64,000 nucleotides of DNA, taken from Zygnema cylindricum. Lineage: Eukaryota > Streptophyta > Zygnematophyceae > Zygnematales > Zygnemataceae. Positions 1 through 12,754 of the stretch are shown one piece after another. The DNA lies in assembly GCA_037447655.1 (NCBI GenBank), contig JBBHKE010002260.1, forward strand, positions 226,692 through 290,691, written 5' to 3'. Each line of letters starts with the position of its first letter. Within the stretch, counting starts at the first letter, position 1. The notes beneath the pieces were generated by a model that was not told the origin of the DNA, ran no database searches, and worked only from the letters and a program-made list of their open reading frames with translations. Position numbers and translations under genes: made by a program.

Positions 1-82
1 CGAACCAATATATCAATTATCGAGAACCCGAAAAAAGGTCCATATCAGTTATCGATAAATGCTTACCGATACACAACACTAA
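1..82. mobile_element. Right-end fragment of an hAT-like repeat
   Basis: The stretch is rich in CGATA/TATCG words and ends in CCGATACACAACACTA. That end is repeated near 61.8 kb and, in diverged form, at the outer ends of the 703-15839 element. Its other end would lie outside the window. There is no coding capacity. Assignment to hAT is inference from the TAGTGTTG terminus. Confidence 0.4.
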
Positions 83-282
83 CGCTAATATCGATTGTCG
101 TTGTACTATATTATAGTACGGTGAATCCTCACTACAAAACAAAGTTTGTTCGTTAGGCTAGTCCTACATGAGCATATAACATATGAGCCAAGTCTGTCAC
201 AAGCCTCTCCGTACGACCGTACTTTATAGCTCTTCCTAGCGTTAATTTTAACATCTGGATTTCAGATCGACCGTCCAATATC

Positions 283-505
283 TACACCATGTATCGCTAT
301 TAGTGATAATATTTTTTTCGCCACTTAAAACATCTTTTATCTATACACACTTGTCCGTTTTTTCATTTTCAGACAGCCAATCGGAAGCTGAGAATGTTAC
401 CTTCCAATTGCAATTGTCGGATCCACAATCCGACATATGTGTACGAATATAAGATGTTTTAAGGGCCGAAAAAAACAATAACACCTTATAGCGATTCACG
501 TTGTA
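283..505. mobile_element. MITE with TA target site (TACACCG family)
   Basis: This is a short non-coding element. It begins TACACCATGTATCGCTATTAG and ends in the diverged inverse, TAGCGATTCACGTTGTA. The interior matches the copy at 20659-20875: a TTTTTTTCGCCACTTAAAACAT segment, a central CGGATC..GATCCG-like part, and its inverse AGATGTTTTAAG. TA at each end fits a TA duplication, as in Tc1/mariner-derived MITEs; superfamily is inferred. Confidence 0.6.
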
Positions 506-1529
506 CTATCGCGCAGAGGTCGCAAACGGTTACCTGAAACATTTACCTGATCGCCCGCATCTAATCGGGAATGGATATGTGTGCCAAATTTGAGGGGCCG
601 GGTGGATTGGGGCGGGTGATTCACAGAACGGTTTCACTCGGGTAAGCGAAAAACGAAAAAAATTGAAGGTTTTCTACTGTCCGTACTATTCAACATTACT
701 ATTAGTGTTGGGTATCAATGACCATTTGCCGATATTCAATATATATCGAATTTCAGGTACCCGATAATCGATATATCGAAAATGAAAATATCGTGACACA
801 TCGCCAATATATCTGTTGGTTTATAAAAGCTTTAGTCCTCTCTATATTATGTGAGTGGAAAATACAAGACTTAGAAACATTTTTAGAGTTGTTTTAAACT
901 GCGTGTCAGAATTAGGGTACTTTCGCATGTAACCGAAACTTAGTCTTGTAACTTTGTTTTTTAGCGAAGATTCTCCGTACAACTTTTAGAGCATTCGGAT
1001 GTAAACGCTAATAACTTGTATCTTAAAATGTGACTTACGTAGACGTGTACGAAACAGTGTGATAGATGAAGTGGTACAAAAAATGAGGCGAAACTTCCAC
1101 TAGGTTCAATTGAGGCTTCTCTCCACACGCTGACAATTTTTGTATTCTCTGTACGCCACATTTTCGACGTGGAGGCTTTCAGCACATTGCCGTACTGATC
1201 ACGCCTCAGAACGCCCTTCTCTTCTCTATCATGTCGTGTCTTTTTACTTTCCACCATCCACTTTCACCATTCTTGCAAAAACGGATTCAAAGCATATCAA
1301 CATAGTGTAATGAAATGAAATAGGGAAGGACGACAAACATTTATTTACTGTCTTCTATACATCAATGTATGTTCAAACTTGCATGTGATATTGGCAAATG
1401 TTGTTGGGTAATGAAAACATAATATTGCAAAGGGAGTTTACACACATATTATGCCTCAAAAGCCAAAGATGTAACATGAAATAAACAAGGAAAAACAATT
1501 TTAATATGTAATTTTCTGCTTGTTTTTAC

Positions 1530-1815
1530 TGTAGAACTGTTCACAATCAGAAATATTTTGTTAATTTCAGTTTAATGCACTGTAGTTTTCCTCTTGTTAT
1601 GACTTTTCTAGAGCTTACAATCTGAACTATTTTCTTATTTTCAGTTTAGTACACACTTTGACACTATTTCATGGTTATTTTCAGCTCATTATAATTGTTT
1701 GAACAGTTTACAATCTGAACTAATTTCCTATTTACAGTTTAGTACACAGTTTTCACAATATATCATGGTTGCTTTCGGCTCATTATAATTATTTGCACAG
1801 CTTACAAACTGAACT
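1530..1815. repeat. Tandem repeat, unit about 105-120 bp, about 3 copies
   Basis: The phrases CTTACAATCTGAACTA, TTTTCAGTTTAGTACACA and CTCATTATAATT recur in the same order about three times, with drift between copies. The stretch is non-coding and AT-rich. The flanks 1260-1530 and 1815-2480 hold nothing recognisable. Confidence 0.6.
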
Positions 1816-2559
1816 ACATTCAAAACATGAACTAAACATTCTACTCTTTTATTTGATATATTGACATTAAATGTTGTTAAGAAAGGAAATAAAATTGAAA
1901 TCGATAGGTTGTTGCTTTTATTTTAGGGTGCATCTATAGACGAAAGTGGAATTCATGGTATTAGGAAAATGACATGATTCATACAAGAAATTCATCTCAA
2001 CTTCCACATTTACGCAAGTGAAACTAACATAGATTAATTAAAAAGGTGAAATTGGAATATAACATCGAAATATACCTAAAATATTAGAAACTGTGTGGAT
2101 TTTAACATTAAAAGTTGCCAATATTTTTCAGGGCGGATCAAGAACAGAAGAAGCAATATTTGGTGATGATAATTCAAAACTTGTCACTTGTCTTAATAAC
2201 GACCATCCAAATTGTCATGAACACGTTTTTGGCATCCATATTTGACGACCAACAAATTTGAAAATTAACTCAAACGGCTATAACGAAAATGGTGGCCAAC
2301 ACTAAAACTAGGTTTTGATATGTTGCATGTCGGTGACGACATTTAATCTACTTTTTTCTCAATATTATACTTTTTTGTACAATTTTATCGTTTTTGGGTT
2401 TAGCAAAATAACTTATGTTGCAGATGTTTAGTGTGATCTATAACATTCAAATTTCAGTCGAATAGCATAGCCAACCTTTTTGTTTTTATGTTTTCTTACA
2501 TTTGGCATACAATTTCCAGTGTTTGTGTTTTAATTTGTATATATTGGCCATGTCTTTGT

Positions 2560-3050
2560 CTCTTGTTTCTTGTGACAATCTTCCTCTATCGCTCTATGTT
2601 GCAGCCTCTATCTCTTTATCACTTTTGCTGCCTCTATCTCTTTCACTTTTTTGTCTTTTGCCTTTTTGTGTCTCTATCTCTCTATTTTGTGTCTCTCCAT
2701 CATGTATTTCTCTGTCTTGTCTTTCTGACTATCACGTTTCTCTTTGTCTTATCTCTATGTCTCTTTGTTTTGTCTCACTGTCTTTCTCTGTCTTGTGTCA
2801 CGTTTCTCTTTGTCTTATCTCTTTGTCTCTTTGTTTTGTCTCATTGTCTTTCTCTGTCTTGTGTCTTTGTCTCTATCTCTCTGTCTTCAGTCTGTATCTG
2901 CCTGTCTTCAGTCTGTATCTGCCTCTGTATCCTTGTCTCTTTTATTATGCTCTGTCTTTGTGTTTTTGACTCTCTGTCTCGTCTCTTGTCTCTCTGTCTC
3001 TGTATGCGTCTCTTTGTCTCTGTGTCTTCTTTGTCTTGCTGTCGATTCCA
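2560..3050. repeat. Pyrimidine minisatellite, left arm of inverted pair
   Basis: The region is built of TCTCTTTGTCTC/TCTCTGTCTTGTG words. A block of roughly 75-80 bp (CACGTTTCTCTTTGTCTT ... CTTTCTCTGTCTTGTG) is repeated in tandem at about 2730-2880. It is open in several frames only because TCT/GTC repeats lack stops on this strand. It is complementary in type to 3650-4255. Confidence 0.7.
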
Positions 3051-3649
3051 AGTTTAACAAGTTATAAATTTCAACTACGGTTGTTCCCAGTTTCAGTTTT
3101 CACAATTGTTCCCCGCTACTACTGGACAGTCAATTTCCATTACCATTGGAATTACTTTCCAGGGAAATTACTGTTACTGCTAAGCCACATCTTTCAACAG
3201 CATATGTTCTCATTTATAATTTCCATGTTCTCATTTATAATTTCCAGTTAAAAGTTTTCAAAGTTTTCATACCTTTGTCACTTACATATTTCAATTGTTG
3301 AGGTGTTTACCTTAATTGCTGAAATTAACTAATTTCCGTGTTTGACAAATGTTTGATGACTTAAATTTGTCAATTACAGTTGCGGTTCTTGGTAACAACA
3401 ATCACATGCTTACCATATACTCGGTATAAAATAAAAATGTATTGTTCCATTAATAAAAATGCTAACATTTAAGGAGTCAAGTACCATATTAATTTTGATG
3501 TGCTCTGCTGTAGTGTTGACTTACAGTAAATAAACAGTTAATAGAACACTGGTTATAGCAATCAACTATAGTGCTCAGCTACGGAATTTGGATGGTTTAA
3601 GTGCGGAAATAAACTTTATAACAACTCCAAAAATGCACCAGGACTATAA

Positions 3650-4255
3650 AACAAGATACAAGAGATAGGACTATAAACAAGATACAAGAGATAGAGACAG
3701 AGAGACACAAGACAAAAAGACAAAAACAGAGAGACGGATACATAGAGACCAAGAGAAAAAGTAAGAAACAAGAGACGATACAAAGACATGGACATAGACA
3801 AGATACAGAGACGAGCAGAGACAGAGATAGACAGAAACAAAGACAGACAGGGATAGAGTCAGACAAGATACAGAGACAGAATAGACAGACCAGGGACAGA
3901 GAAAAGACAAGGACAGAGAAAAGACAGGGACGGAGAAAAGACAGAGACAGAGAAAAGACAGAGACAGAGAAAAGACATAGACAGAGAAAGACAGAGAAAA
4001 GACAGGGACAGAGAAAAGACAGGGACGGAGAAAAGACAGAGACAGAGAAAAGACAGAGACAGAGAAAAGACATAGACAGAGAAAAGACAGAGACAGGGAC
4101 AAAGACAATGCCAGACTCACACAAACACAGACAGAGAAAAGACGGAGTAAGACTTGACAGAGTAAGACTAACACAGAGAGAGAGAGAGAGAAAAGAGACG
4201 TTAGACAAGCGACGGCTACAGAGAAAAACACGGAGAGACATAGGAAGAGATGGAT
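3650..4255. repeat. Purine minisatellite, right arm of inverted pair
   Basis: The region is made of GAGACAGAGAAAAGACAG words with a short higher-order repeat between 3890 and 4090. It is the inverse of the pyrimidine tract at 2560-3050. The two arms are separated by about 600 bp of ordinary AT-rich DNA (3060-3650). The long frames on the - strand are low-complexity Ser/Leu/Phe/Cys and not credible proteins. 4310-5020 contains nothing recognisable. Confidence 0.7.
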
Positions 4256-5023
4256 CTAGATAAAAAGATAGAGAGACATAGAGGTTAACAAGAGACGAGA
4301 GAAAATAGGAAAAATATATTAAATATCTTTTTGATGTTTGTAAAGATTATATAATTCTCCGACTCACCCTTTTAATTTTCCAGAGATATAAGGTATTGAA
4401 AATAAAGGCATCCACAAATATCTTTTCAGAAAAATTTACCCCTATCCCAACCAAAAAATAATGAAAAAAAACACACCTCGATAACATTATGCCATGTCTT
4501 CCTTTTTCTTCGTAAACTCATCGGAATTGGTTTTAATGTTACCTTATAAAAAATCTAACACCTTCTCATGATTTTAGCATTCCAAGTCATTACCTAGCTT
4601 TTCTAACTATAAATTTCCTTGGAATAAAGTTTAGGAATAATTAGTTTGTGGGACTCGTTACATTATGCGGCGGCGGAATTTGTGTAGTGAATAGTCGACT
4701 CAGGCTTGTAGGGCTCGTTACGCTTTCGGTGGGGGACTTTGGGATGCAACCACAGGACCAAAAGTCATAGGAGGAATTGTGCGTAGACCTTGTGGACTAC
4801 GGATTAAAAGCTCCTTTATGTTGTTCGCATTCAGAACGCATGGAGCATCATGTTCTCCAACATGTTATCTACGAATTGAGTAAAAAAATTCCAACAAATT
4901 AATGGAAAAATGACAAAAAATGGCACAGATTAGGACAAGTTGAAGATATTCTACACAGATTGGGAAGGTTTGGGTTAGATTTTCAGGGTATTATGATATA
5001 TTGATGAAGATTAAGGGTTTTTT

Positions 5024-6009
<986 letters not shown>

Positions 6010-6822
6010 TGATAGGATCTTACACAAAAATCAGAGTGCAAGATTACAGCGGAAGCATCCAAAAATAAAACATTCAGACAAGAGAAAGCTGTCCACAAAA
6101 GCCAATATATTTCACGGACGTTTTCTCCCATAAAAGATTAAGTTTTCCCTCCCACTAAGCTGCAGTATATAGTACTGAAAATGTAACGTTACACAACCAA
6201 ACAACCAAAACAAACCAAACAATAAAGTGCGCACTGAGCGCCTACAAATCAAATCGCGCGTCCATACGCGAAACAACAGAAAACTGAAGTACAACGAAAA
6301 TATGTACCTAAACGTACAACCCAAACAAACCCGTACATAACAAACGACAATTGAACCTGGTCGTCGCAAAACCGAATCTACGCGAGACCAGGAATCTACA
6401 AAACGATCTAAAAGACATAATGACGCCAAACCACCCACAAAGACAAAACGACAAATGATACGGCCGCGCGACATGCCATGACAGCCGATTACAACATTGA
6501 ACCATAGTTCAAAAGTAGGCGTTTTTATGGTAGGCCTTTGGTCGGCGCCTTTATCGTAAGTTGTGTCATGGGCTTTTCATGTGATCTTGTTAGATCACTA
6601 CTTTGATCAGCGACCGTTCGATCATCCAAATCTGACGGTGTAAATAAAACTTTTTGGTCCGAATGTTTTAATTGGTCCAATTTTTTATCCGAATGTTTTA
6701 ATTGGTCTTAATAGGTCCGAATACAACATGGGTCTTAAGGTCATATTGTATGTTTTGCATACAATTGGCATATTGTATGGGCCTACTTTCACCTACTTTT
6801 GAACTATGCATTGAACCTAACA
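6010..6822 (-). repeat. 3' LTR of the copia element, interrupted by a MITE
   Basis: The LTR matches the right-hand LTR at 12755-13252 almost base for base. It is split near its inner end by a 306-bp insertion (6503-6808) with duplicated target. Without the insertion it is about 499 bp. The + strand ends are TGATAGGATC and CCTAACA. Confidence 0.92.
6503..6808. mobile_element. hAT-like MITE in the 3' LTR
   Basis: The 17-bp terminal inverted repeats CATAGTTCAAAAGTAGG lie at 6503-6519 and inverted at 6792-6808. The octamer CATTGAAC is duplicated on both sides (6495-6502 and 6809-6816). An 8-bp duplication fits the hAT superfamily. The insertion is absent from the other LTR, so it happened after the retrotransposon landed. 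It encodes nothing. Confidence 0.85.
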
Positions 6823-6836
6823 ATCCCCCTCTCAAA
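6823..6836 (-). other. Polypurine tract of the copia element
   Basis: In element orientation the bases just before the 3' LTR read TTTGAGAGGGGGAT, the usual place and composition for the plus-strand primer. Confidence 0.75.
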
Positions 6837-6846
6837 GTTGTAATCA

Positions 6847-8403
6847 TTACACCAGCCTTAATGTAGGTCTTCCCCTCAGAAGTCCATCATGACTCGCGGC
6901 TTTCGTCAGCATATCCGCGGCTTCCTCCAATGTCGAAACGTACAAAAATTCAATTTCCTTTGTGGTGACCAAATCGCGAACGAAGTGCCACTGAATCCTA
7001 ATATGTTTTGTCCTTTTGTGAAAGACAAGATTCTTCATCAATGCCATCAAACTCATGCTGTCAGAAAATATTTTCATACAGCCTATTGAAATCCCCAATT
7101 CGCCAAGTAGTTCCTTGATCCAAATCGAAGCCTTAGATGTGTGACACGCCGCCATGTATTCTGCTTCGGTTGAACTTAAAGCAACAGTTGGTTGGAGTCG
7201 CGAACTCCAAGAAACTGCCGCGCCGCCAAAAACAAAAGCATATCCAGACGTTGACTTTCCTGTGTCAAAATCTCCACCCCAATCTGCGTCACAATATCCC
7301 ACGCACTCCAAATATGTCCGTCCAGATCGGAACAATAAACCAATCTCGATTGTACCTGCAAGGTAACGAAATATCCTCTTCACGGCCTCCCAATGAATCT
7401 TTTTAGGAGCCTGACAAAATCGGCTCACGACAGAAACTGCGGCTGAAATATCCGGTCGCGTGGCCACACTTAAATACATTAAACTTCCAACGGCCTCACG
7501 ATAGGGCACGTGGACAGTTTCCTCCTCCTCAAATTTGCGATATTGAAGTTTGGAATCTAGTGGTGTCAAAAGCGGCTTAGAATCCAACATAGCAAATTTT
7601 GTTAGTACTTCTTTACAATATTGCGCTTGCGACAATTTAATATCCCCATTATCGTACCTCAAAACTTCCACCCCAAGAATATATCGTACGTTCCCCAAAT
7701 CTGTGACTTTAAAATGTAGACTTAGGTACTCCTTCAATTCCGCGATTCGCGTCAACTTGTCACATATCATCAAGAAATCATCCACGTAGACAGAAAATAT
7801 AATTTGATCTTCCCCCTCACCTTTCACGTAAACTCCAGAGTCTGAAACTGTTTGGACGAATCCAAATTCGGTAAGGACCTTGTGTAACCGTAAATACCAA
7901 GTCCGCGGTGCCTGTTTTAGTCCGTACAAGGACTTTCGCAGCCGCCATACCTTCCCCTCTTTCGACACTACTCCCTCTGGAACTTTCATATAAACCTCCT
8001 CCTCTAAATCACCATTCAAGAACGCCGTCTCTACGTCCATTTGGTGAATGTGTTTTTTGCCGGCAGCGGCAATAGCAATAATCATTCTCAAAGAATCAAA
8101 CTTAACAACTGGTGCATATGTTTCCGTATAATCTATCCCCTCCCGTTGTTGAAAGCCCTTGCAAACTAGCCGAGCCTTATGTTTTACTACTTCCCCCGAT
8201 GCACCTATTTTGGTTTTAAAAATCCACTTCGCATCAACAACCTTTTTAACCTCTGGTAGGCTTACCTCCTCAAACGTACGGTTGTCGATAATAGATTGAA
8301 GTTCTCGCTCCCATGCCGGTTTCCAATGCTTCTCCCAATCGCATGATTTTCGTGCTTCCACATACGATTGCGGATCGCCCGGCTTATTTTCACATAATGA
8401 TTG
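6847..8403 (-). pseudogene. pol: Copia reverse transcriptase and RNase H (3' part of pol)
   Basis: This open stretch of about 520 codons lies in the same frame as the integrase stretch upstream and is separated from it by one TAG. The RT domain comes first. The conserved Asp is in the MDVETAFLNG block and the catalytic pair in YVDD. RNase H follows, with its Asp in GYCDADWGG and the Glu in STEAEYMA. The frame ends in TAA 25 bp before the LTR, a normal distance. The RT and RNase H domains look full length. In a working element this would be part of a Gag-Pol polyprotein copying RNA to DNA in a cytoplasmic particle. Because of breaks upstream I treat it as a pol remnant. Confidence 0.93.
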
Positions 8404-9564
8404 CTATAAAAGAAAATCATCCTCCCTCTCCGCCGAAATAAAATAATATGAATTTTCCACATTCCCCTTACCATCAAAAGAAAGACGAGCCGGTTTCTTA
8501 CCCCTATTTTCCCGCATACTCCTCCTCGGTTCAAATTCTTTCTCCGCCTTTGCCGGTTCCTCCTCAATAATATTCGCTTCACTTGATTTAGAAGACGAAG
8601 GTTTCCTCGTGTCCGAAGACATTCGGGAATTTTCGCTTCTCCAATCCCCACCAATGTTACCAAAATTTACATTCTCCTTAATTTTATCTTTCCCCCTTTT
8701 AACATTGGAGGTGGATTCCGGCTCAATTTCCGAATCCGAACCCTCAATGTCATTAAGATCACCAATTTCAAATTCCTCATGAAAATCAAGATTAGAATTT
8801 CGATTAGCCGATCGAGAGATTGTGGATAATAAGTCCTCGTGAAAATCCACATTTCTTGATTCCTCAATGATATTACGAATCGGGTCATAAACTCGATAAA
8901 GACTCCCTTTTTCACTATATCCGACGAAATAACCACTCCAACTTCTTGATGCAAACTTACCCTTCCTCTTTTGTGCTTGAATATAAACCGACGCACGACA
9001 TCCCCAAATCCGAATGTGGTGTAGAGTAGGCTTTCGCCCAAACCACAACTCATACGGAGTTTTATCACCCGAAACCGACGTGATTCGCCGATTGCAAATA
9101 TAATTCGCCGTTAAAATTGCATCGCCCCACAAATGAATACTCCTTCCGGATCCGTGTACCATGGATCGTACCATTTCTTGAAGAGTACGATTTTTCCTCT
9201 CGGCAACGCCATTAGATTCCGGTGAGTAAGATGCGGTATATTGATGAGAAATTCCCCACTCTTTACAATAAGGATCAAAAGCAAGAAATTCCCATCCGTT
9301 ATCCGATCTAATAGATTTTAACTTTCTCTCACATTGCCTTTCGGCCATCACATGCCACTCTTGAAAGCGTAAAAATGCTTCGGATTTGTGTTTAAGTAAT
9401 ATTACCCATGTGAAGCGAGAGAAGTTGTCCACCACCACCATAATATATTTGTTTCCACCAATTGTTTTCGGTTTCACGTCCCCACATAAATCAATGTGCA
9501 CAAGATCAAGCGGATGCTTAGATCGATGCATCGGATCCTTAGCCGGATGCGGCTTTCGGATTTG
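8404..9564 (-). pseudogene. pol: Copia integrase core region of pol
   Basis: The retroviral-type integrase core is visible. The first Asp is in LVHIDLCGD, the second in SIRSDNGWEF, and the Glu in ESNGVAERKNRTLQE, in the usual D,D35E order. After the core comes the copia-typical GYFVGYSEKG segment, then an acidic/Ser-rich linker to RT. The stretch is bounded by an in-frame TGA at 9565-9567 and an in-frame TAG at 8404-8406. RT and the pre-integrase zinc segment are in the same frame. Either stop would remove downstream products unless read through. Confidence 0.9.
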
Positions 9565-9960
9565 TCACCCCTTACTACACCCCTCACATCCGTTAATTTT
9601 CTCTCCCGACGCCAAGTCTAATCCCCTTACGCTTCCATTTTGAATCATCCGTCGTAAACTCGTCTCCGATGTGTGACACATTCGATGGTGCCATAAGGTT
9701 AGATCACCTTTCAATTCGGAAATTTGTGAAATACCACCATTAGAATTTGGTTGGGATTTCGGCCGACGCCATTTTAGTCGACTATGCATAAAATCCGTGA
9801 CCTCTCCTTCACCTATTTGTACACCATCAGATCGTACAATTTTTATTGTGGAATCTCCGTACGCAAGTACACTGCCGCCCGCTCGTTGAATCTGCGGTAC
9901 ACTGAGAAGATTCACTGAACCTTCGGGTAAGTACAAAACATTAGTTAATTGAGTTTGCGT
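9565..9960 (-). pseudogene. pol: Copia GAG-pre-integrase zinc segment of pol
   Basis: The stretch contains the segment that links protease to integrase in copia, with the His and Cys pairs of the integrase zinc finger: LWHHRMCH and, about 30 residues on, GCEGC. It ends at the TGA of 9565-9567. Upstream the frame changes near 9960-9975 relative to the protease stretch, in a short A run. Confidence 0.82.
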
Positions 9961-10274
9961 AACTTTTCTACCCCACGTGAGTCCAAACTTGGTAAATCCA
10001 ACCGTACAGTACCCACGATACTTATCGAAATCACTTGTCCACTTGCGACAGTGATTCGTTTTGGTACCGTGAGTTCGCGAAAATCGTCAAAGAGTGAAGC
10101 GTCGGTACAAACGTGATGTGACGCTCCTGAGTCAATAATCCACTCTTTTTCGTGTAACGTACAACCTGCCAAAAGATCAAGCGATAGGTTAAGGGCGGAA
10201 AATATTTGCGTTTCGTCGCCTCCCTCGAAGTAATCGTCACCCATAAAGTGTCCTCCTCCTCTTTGTAACAGCAA
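9945..10274 (-). pseudogene. pol: Copia aspartic protease region of pol
   Basis: The active-site triplet is in WIIDSGASHHVC, the standard copia form. The following residues read as the first half of the domain. The frame then runs into TAA at 9945-9947 after a frameshift, and the true continuation (V-L-Y-L-P-E-G-S-V-N-L) lies in the next stretch in another frame. Confidence 0.85.
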
Positions 10275-11120
10275 TAGCGGATCGAACTTGTTTATAAAGG
10301 GGTATTTAGGTGTTATGATTATAGAGTACTAAATTTGGTAGACGCCCGCAAAAGAATCACGCTATTTGGAGTTATATTTTAAAAGTTATAGCGATGGGTG
10401 TATTTAGGTGACAGCGTGGGGTCTAAATAACAAGTGGGTATCATTGAAACGGGTTAAGGGTCAAATTAGTACCGAAATTACGCGCGTACGTTTCATAAAG
10501 TTCTAATGAAACGTTTAGTATGCACGGTACTTCGTTTCGTACAAATTTTGGTACGAAACGTCACTTTCACTTAAGGGAATTTTGTAGGAAGTTTCGCGTG
10601 CGAAATTTGTTATGCACGATCGTGCGAAGTCGCGTTTCGTTTGGCGCGCAATTTTGCACGTAAATGTTACGTAGTGAAACGTAACGTTTGATTGGTTAGT
10701 AAAGCGCTAAGTAGTTAGTAAGAGATTTCGCACGTTTTTGCATTGGTCAGTCTGAGTCTTTGCTGATCAATGATTGGCCCAGGTAAAAGCCTGTTAAAAC
10801 GGAGCGTTGACTCTGGCCTGGCGAGTCCAGGGCGATGATGGATAAATAGTGAAGTGTAAGAGGAGAGTAGACATCTTTCCCTTTGGAAAAGTTTGTGGAA
10901 ATTCCGGCTGATCTTGGTCCTGAGCGATTAATACCAAATTGGAGAAAAGGCATTTTGCATTGAAATCTCTTACTAACTAAATAGTGTTTTAGTAGTTAAG
11001 AGATAGAATTATTAAGAGTGGAGAGTAGAGGAAACACTTTAAATTGAAGGGTTGAGCCACGAGGGCAAGAGACCAAGCTAATGTTATGTGGACAAAAGCT
11101 TCTTCTAATTTAAAGTTATC
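10275..11120. other. Non-coding interval inside copia, between gag and pol
   Basis: Copia elements normally have little or no gap between the zinc knuckle and the protease; here about 850 bp has no credible frame. Part of it is the inverted-repeat element 10712-10979. The rest (10300-10700 and 10980-11120) has CG-rich words such as TTTCGTTTCGTAC and no clear ends. I infer inserted DNA, probably more than one event. Confidence 0.55.
10712..10979. mobile_element. MITE-like insertion in the copia interior
   Basis: The perfect 18-bp inverted repeats TAGTTAGTAAGAGATTTC and GAAATCTCTTACTAACTA bound a 268-bp piece. The target duplication is unclear (flanks AAG and AAT). The 68-residue frame on the - strand inside it looks accidental. 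Confidence 0.6.
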
Positions 11121-11219
11121 CTTATGTGAGTGTTTTCCAATGTGGATGTGTATTTTCCAATGTGTGGAATGTGTGGTTGGAATTGTTTGTAGTAATGGGA
11201 TTTTCTGAGAGGTAGGAGA

Positions 11220-11495
11220 TCCTGTTACACTCTTCCATTGCGGCCTCCACGACCACCGCGGCCGCCAAGGCGACCGCCACCACGTCCACCGTATCGACCG
11301 CCGCCGTCTCCTCTACCGCCGCCATTACTCTACCGCCAGCGCCTCCTCTACCGCCCGCTCCTCCATTTTCAGCCTTTGAATAACATTGGGGGCTAATATG
11401 GCCCCATTTCCCGTAAAAATGGCATTGACGCTCCTTATTCGGGCAAGAAGCCGCCATGTGACCAAGTTTGCCGCACTGAAAGCAAGCAATATTGG
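11220..11495 (-). pseudogene. gag: Copia gag C-terminus with two zinc knuckles
   Basis: The stretch lies in a different frame from the gag body. It shows one intact CCHC knuckle (C-F-Q-C, then G-H, then C) and immediately a second (C-H-F-Y-G-K-W-G-H-I-S-P-Q-C) whose second Cys position is Tyr. A Gly/Arg-rich tail follows, again frame-disturbed. Knuckles of this type bind the genomic RNA. The frame change and the lost zinc ligand point to decay. Confidence 0.75.
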
Positions 11496-12740
11496 TTAGA
11501 TCTGAATATCCGGCTGGGAAGGAGATCTCTCGGTCCTTTCGTGTCCTCTTCCCCGTCTTCCTCTCGGATTTCCACCTCTTCTACCTCCTTTTCCTCGAAG
11601 ATAATTGAGATCGGGCGTTTCCGGTGTCGTCGCATTGAGGGAACCGGTCGGTTGGGGTCCCCTTGATGAACTCGGACGATTCGCCTCGGTGGATTTGAGG
11701 AAAGTGATAATCGAATCCAAAGTGTTTGAATCCCTCGATAAAATAATGTCTCTTAGATGTATCATTTTCTCCGGTAAGGCATGGATGAAGACCGATGCCT
11801 TATCACTCTCATCAATGAACTTTCCCAAGTTTGCGAGTTGCTCAATAATAATGTTGAATCTCTTCGCGGCTTCATCAATCAACTCACTCGACTTGACCTT
11901 AAATGAGGTATAATCGGTATAAATGTGTTGCCCCTTATTTTGAAGACTCTTTTCGAAGTGATTCTCAAGAGCCACCCAACAATCATGGGCAAATCTTCGG
12001 GTAAGGAATAGATCATGTATAGAAGTGCTACATGATTGAAATAAACCGCCGATAGGGGAAAGATTTTTCTTCGTCCACACACGATAAGCTCTCCGATCCA
12101 AGGTAGGCATCTTGTCCACCCCTTTTACCACCTTCCAAAGCCGTTTCAATTTAATTTGACCTTTGATATATTTCTTCCATGATTGATAATTTGTCCCATT
12201 GAAGATGACAATTTTGCCGGACATAGATTCAACCGGTTCGTCCCCTTCACTCCAATCGTCAAGATCAGAATCATCATCGATGGGAAGTTTTCCCTTTCGA
12301 ATCAATTCCCTCGTCTCCTCCTCATCTCCTCCACCTCCTTCCGTATCGCCGATGCTTTGATCCGGAATCGGATCTCCGAATAATGGAGATCTAGTAACAC
12401 GGTTTGCCTCGGAGATTCGCTGATCCACATAACGGAAAAGACCATCCATCAGTTTTTGGAGACGATCTCCCATCGCGTCATCTTCCTCCTTCTTTTTCCC
12501 CTCATTCTCCTCTTTTTGACCGACCGGATCGATCGGAACGGTCTCCTCAAAAGTTTTGCCGGTGAAAGCAAATGGAGTTTCTACTTCCGGATCCGAAAAT
12601 GATTCGGATGGATCCGGAGGATCCGGGTCCGGAGGTTGCGGAAATATCGGAGAAGGCATCAAAGGTGAAGGGGTATTTTTCTTCTTTCTCCCCATAGCGA
12701 CCAAACTAGCCACACTTCTACACCTCAAGGGAGCACACAA
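11496..12740 (-). pseudogene. gag: Copia gag polyprotein body
   Basis: A single frame of 414 residues. The first Met overlaps the end of the leader just past the primer site; the second Met (about 12695, M-G-R-K-K-K-N) is the likelier start. An acidic, Pro/Ser-rich N-terminus (about residues 20-170) precedes the copia capsid-like region. That region starts around GKIVIFNGTNYQSWKKYIKG and carries the conserved tryptophans and the F-x-x-A-x-x-C-W-x-A-L-E-x-x-F pattern. A Gly/Arg-rich segment ends it. It is cut off by a stop just before the zinc knuckles, which lie in another frame. Confidence 0.88.
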
Positions 12741-12752
12741 GCTCCGATACCA
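12741..12752 (-). other. Primer-binding site of the copia element
   Basis: In element orientation TGGTATCGGAGC starts two bases inside the 5' LTR. It differs at one position from the TGGTATCAGAGC that pairs with the 3' end of plant initiator Met-tRNA. Confidence 0.88.
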
Positions 12753-12754
12753 AT

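Noticed and set aside
2488-3057. 189-residue hydrophobic frame as a membrane protein
   Set aside because: It is the TCTCTGTCTT minisatellite; Leu/Ser/Cys/Val content comes from the repeat.
8404-9567. In-frame TAG and TGA in pol as evidence of an altered genetic code
   Set aside because: Both host genes use TAA and have no internal TAG or TGA in the models; pol also has frameshifts, so decay explains the stops.
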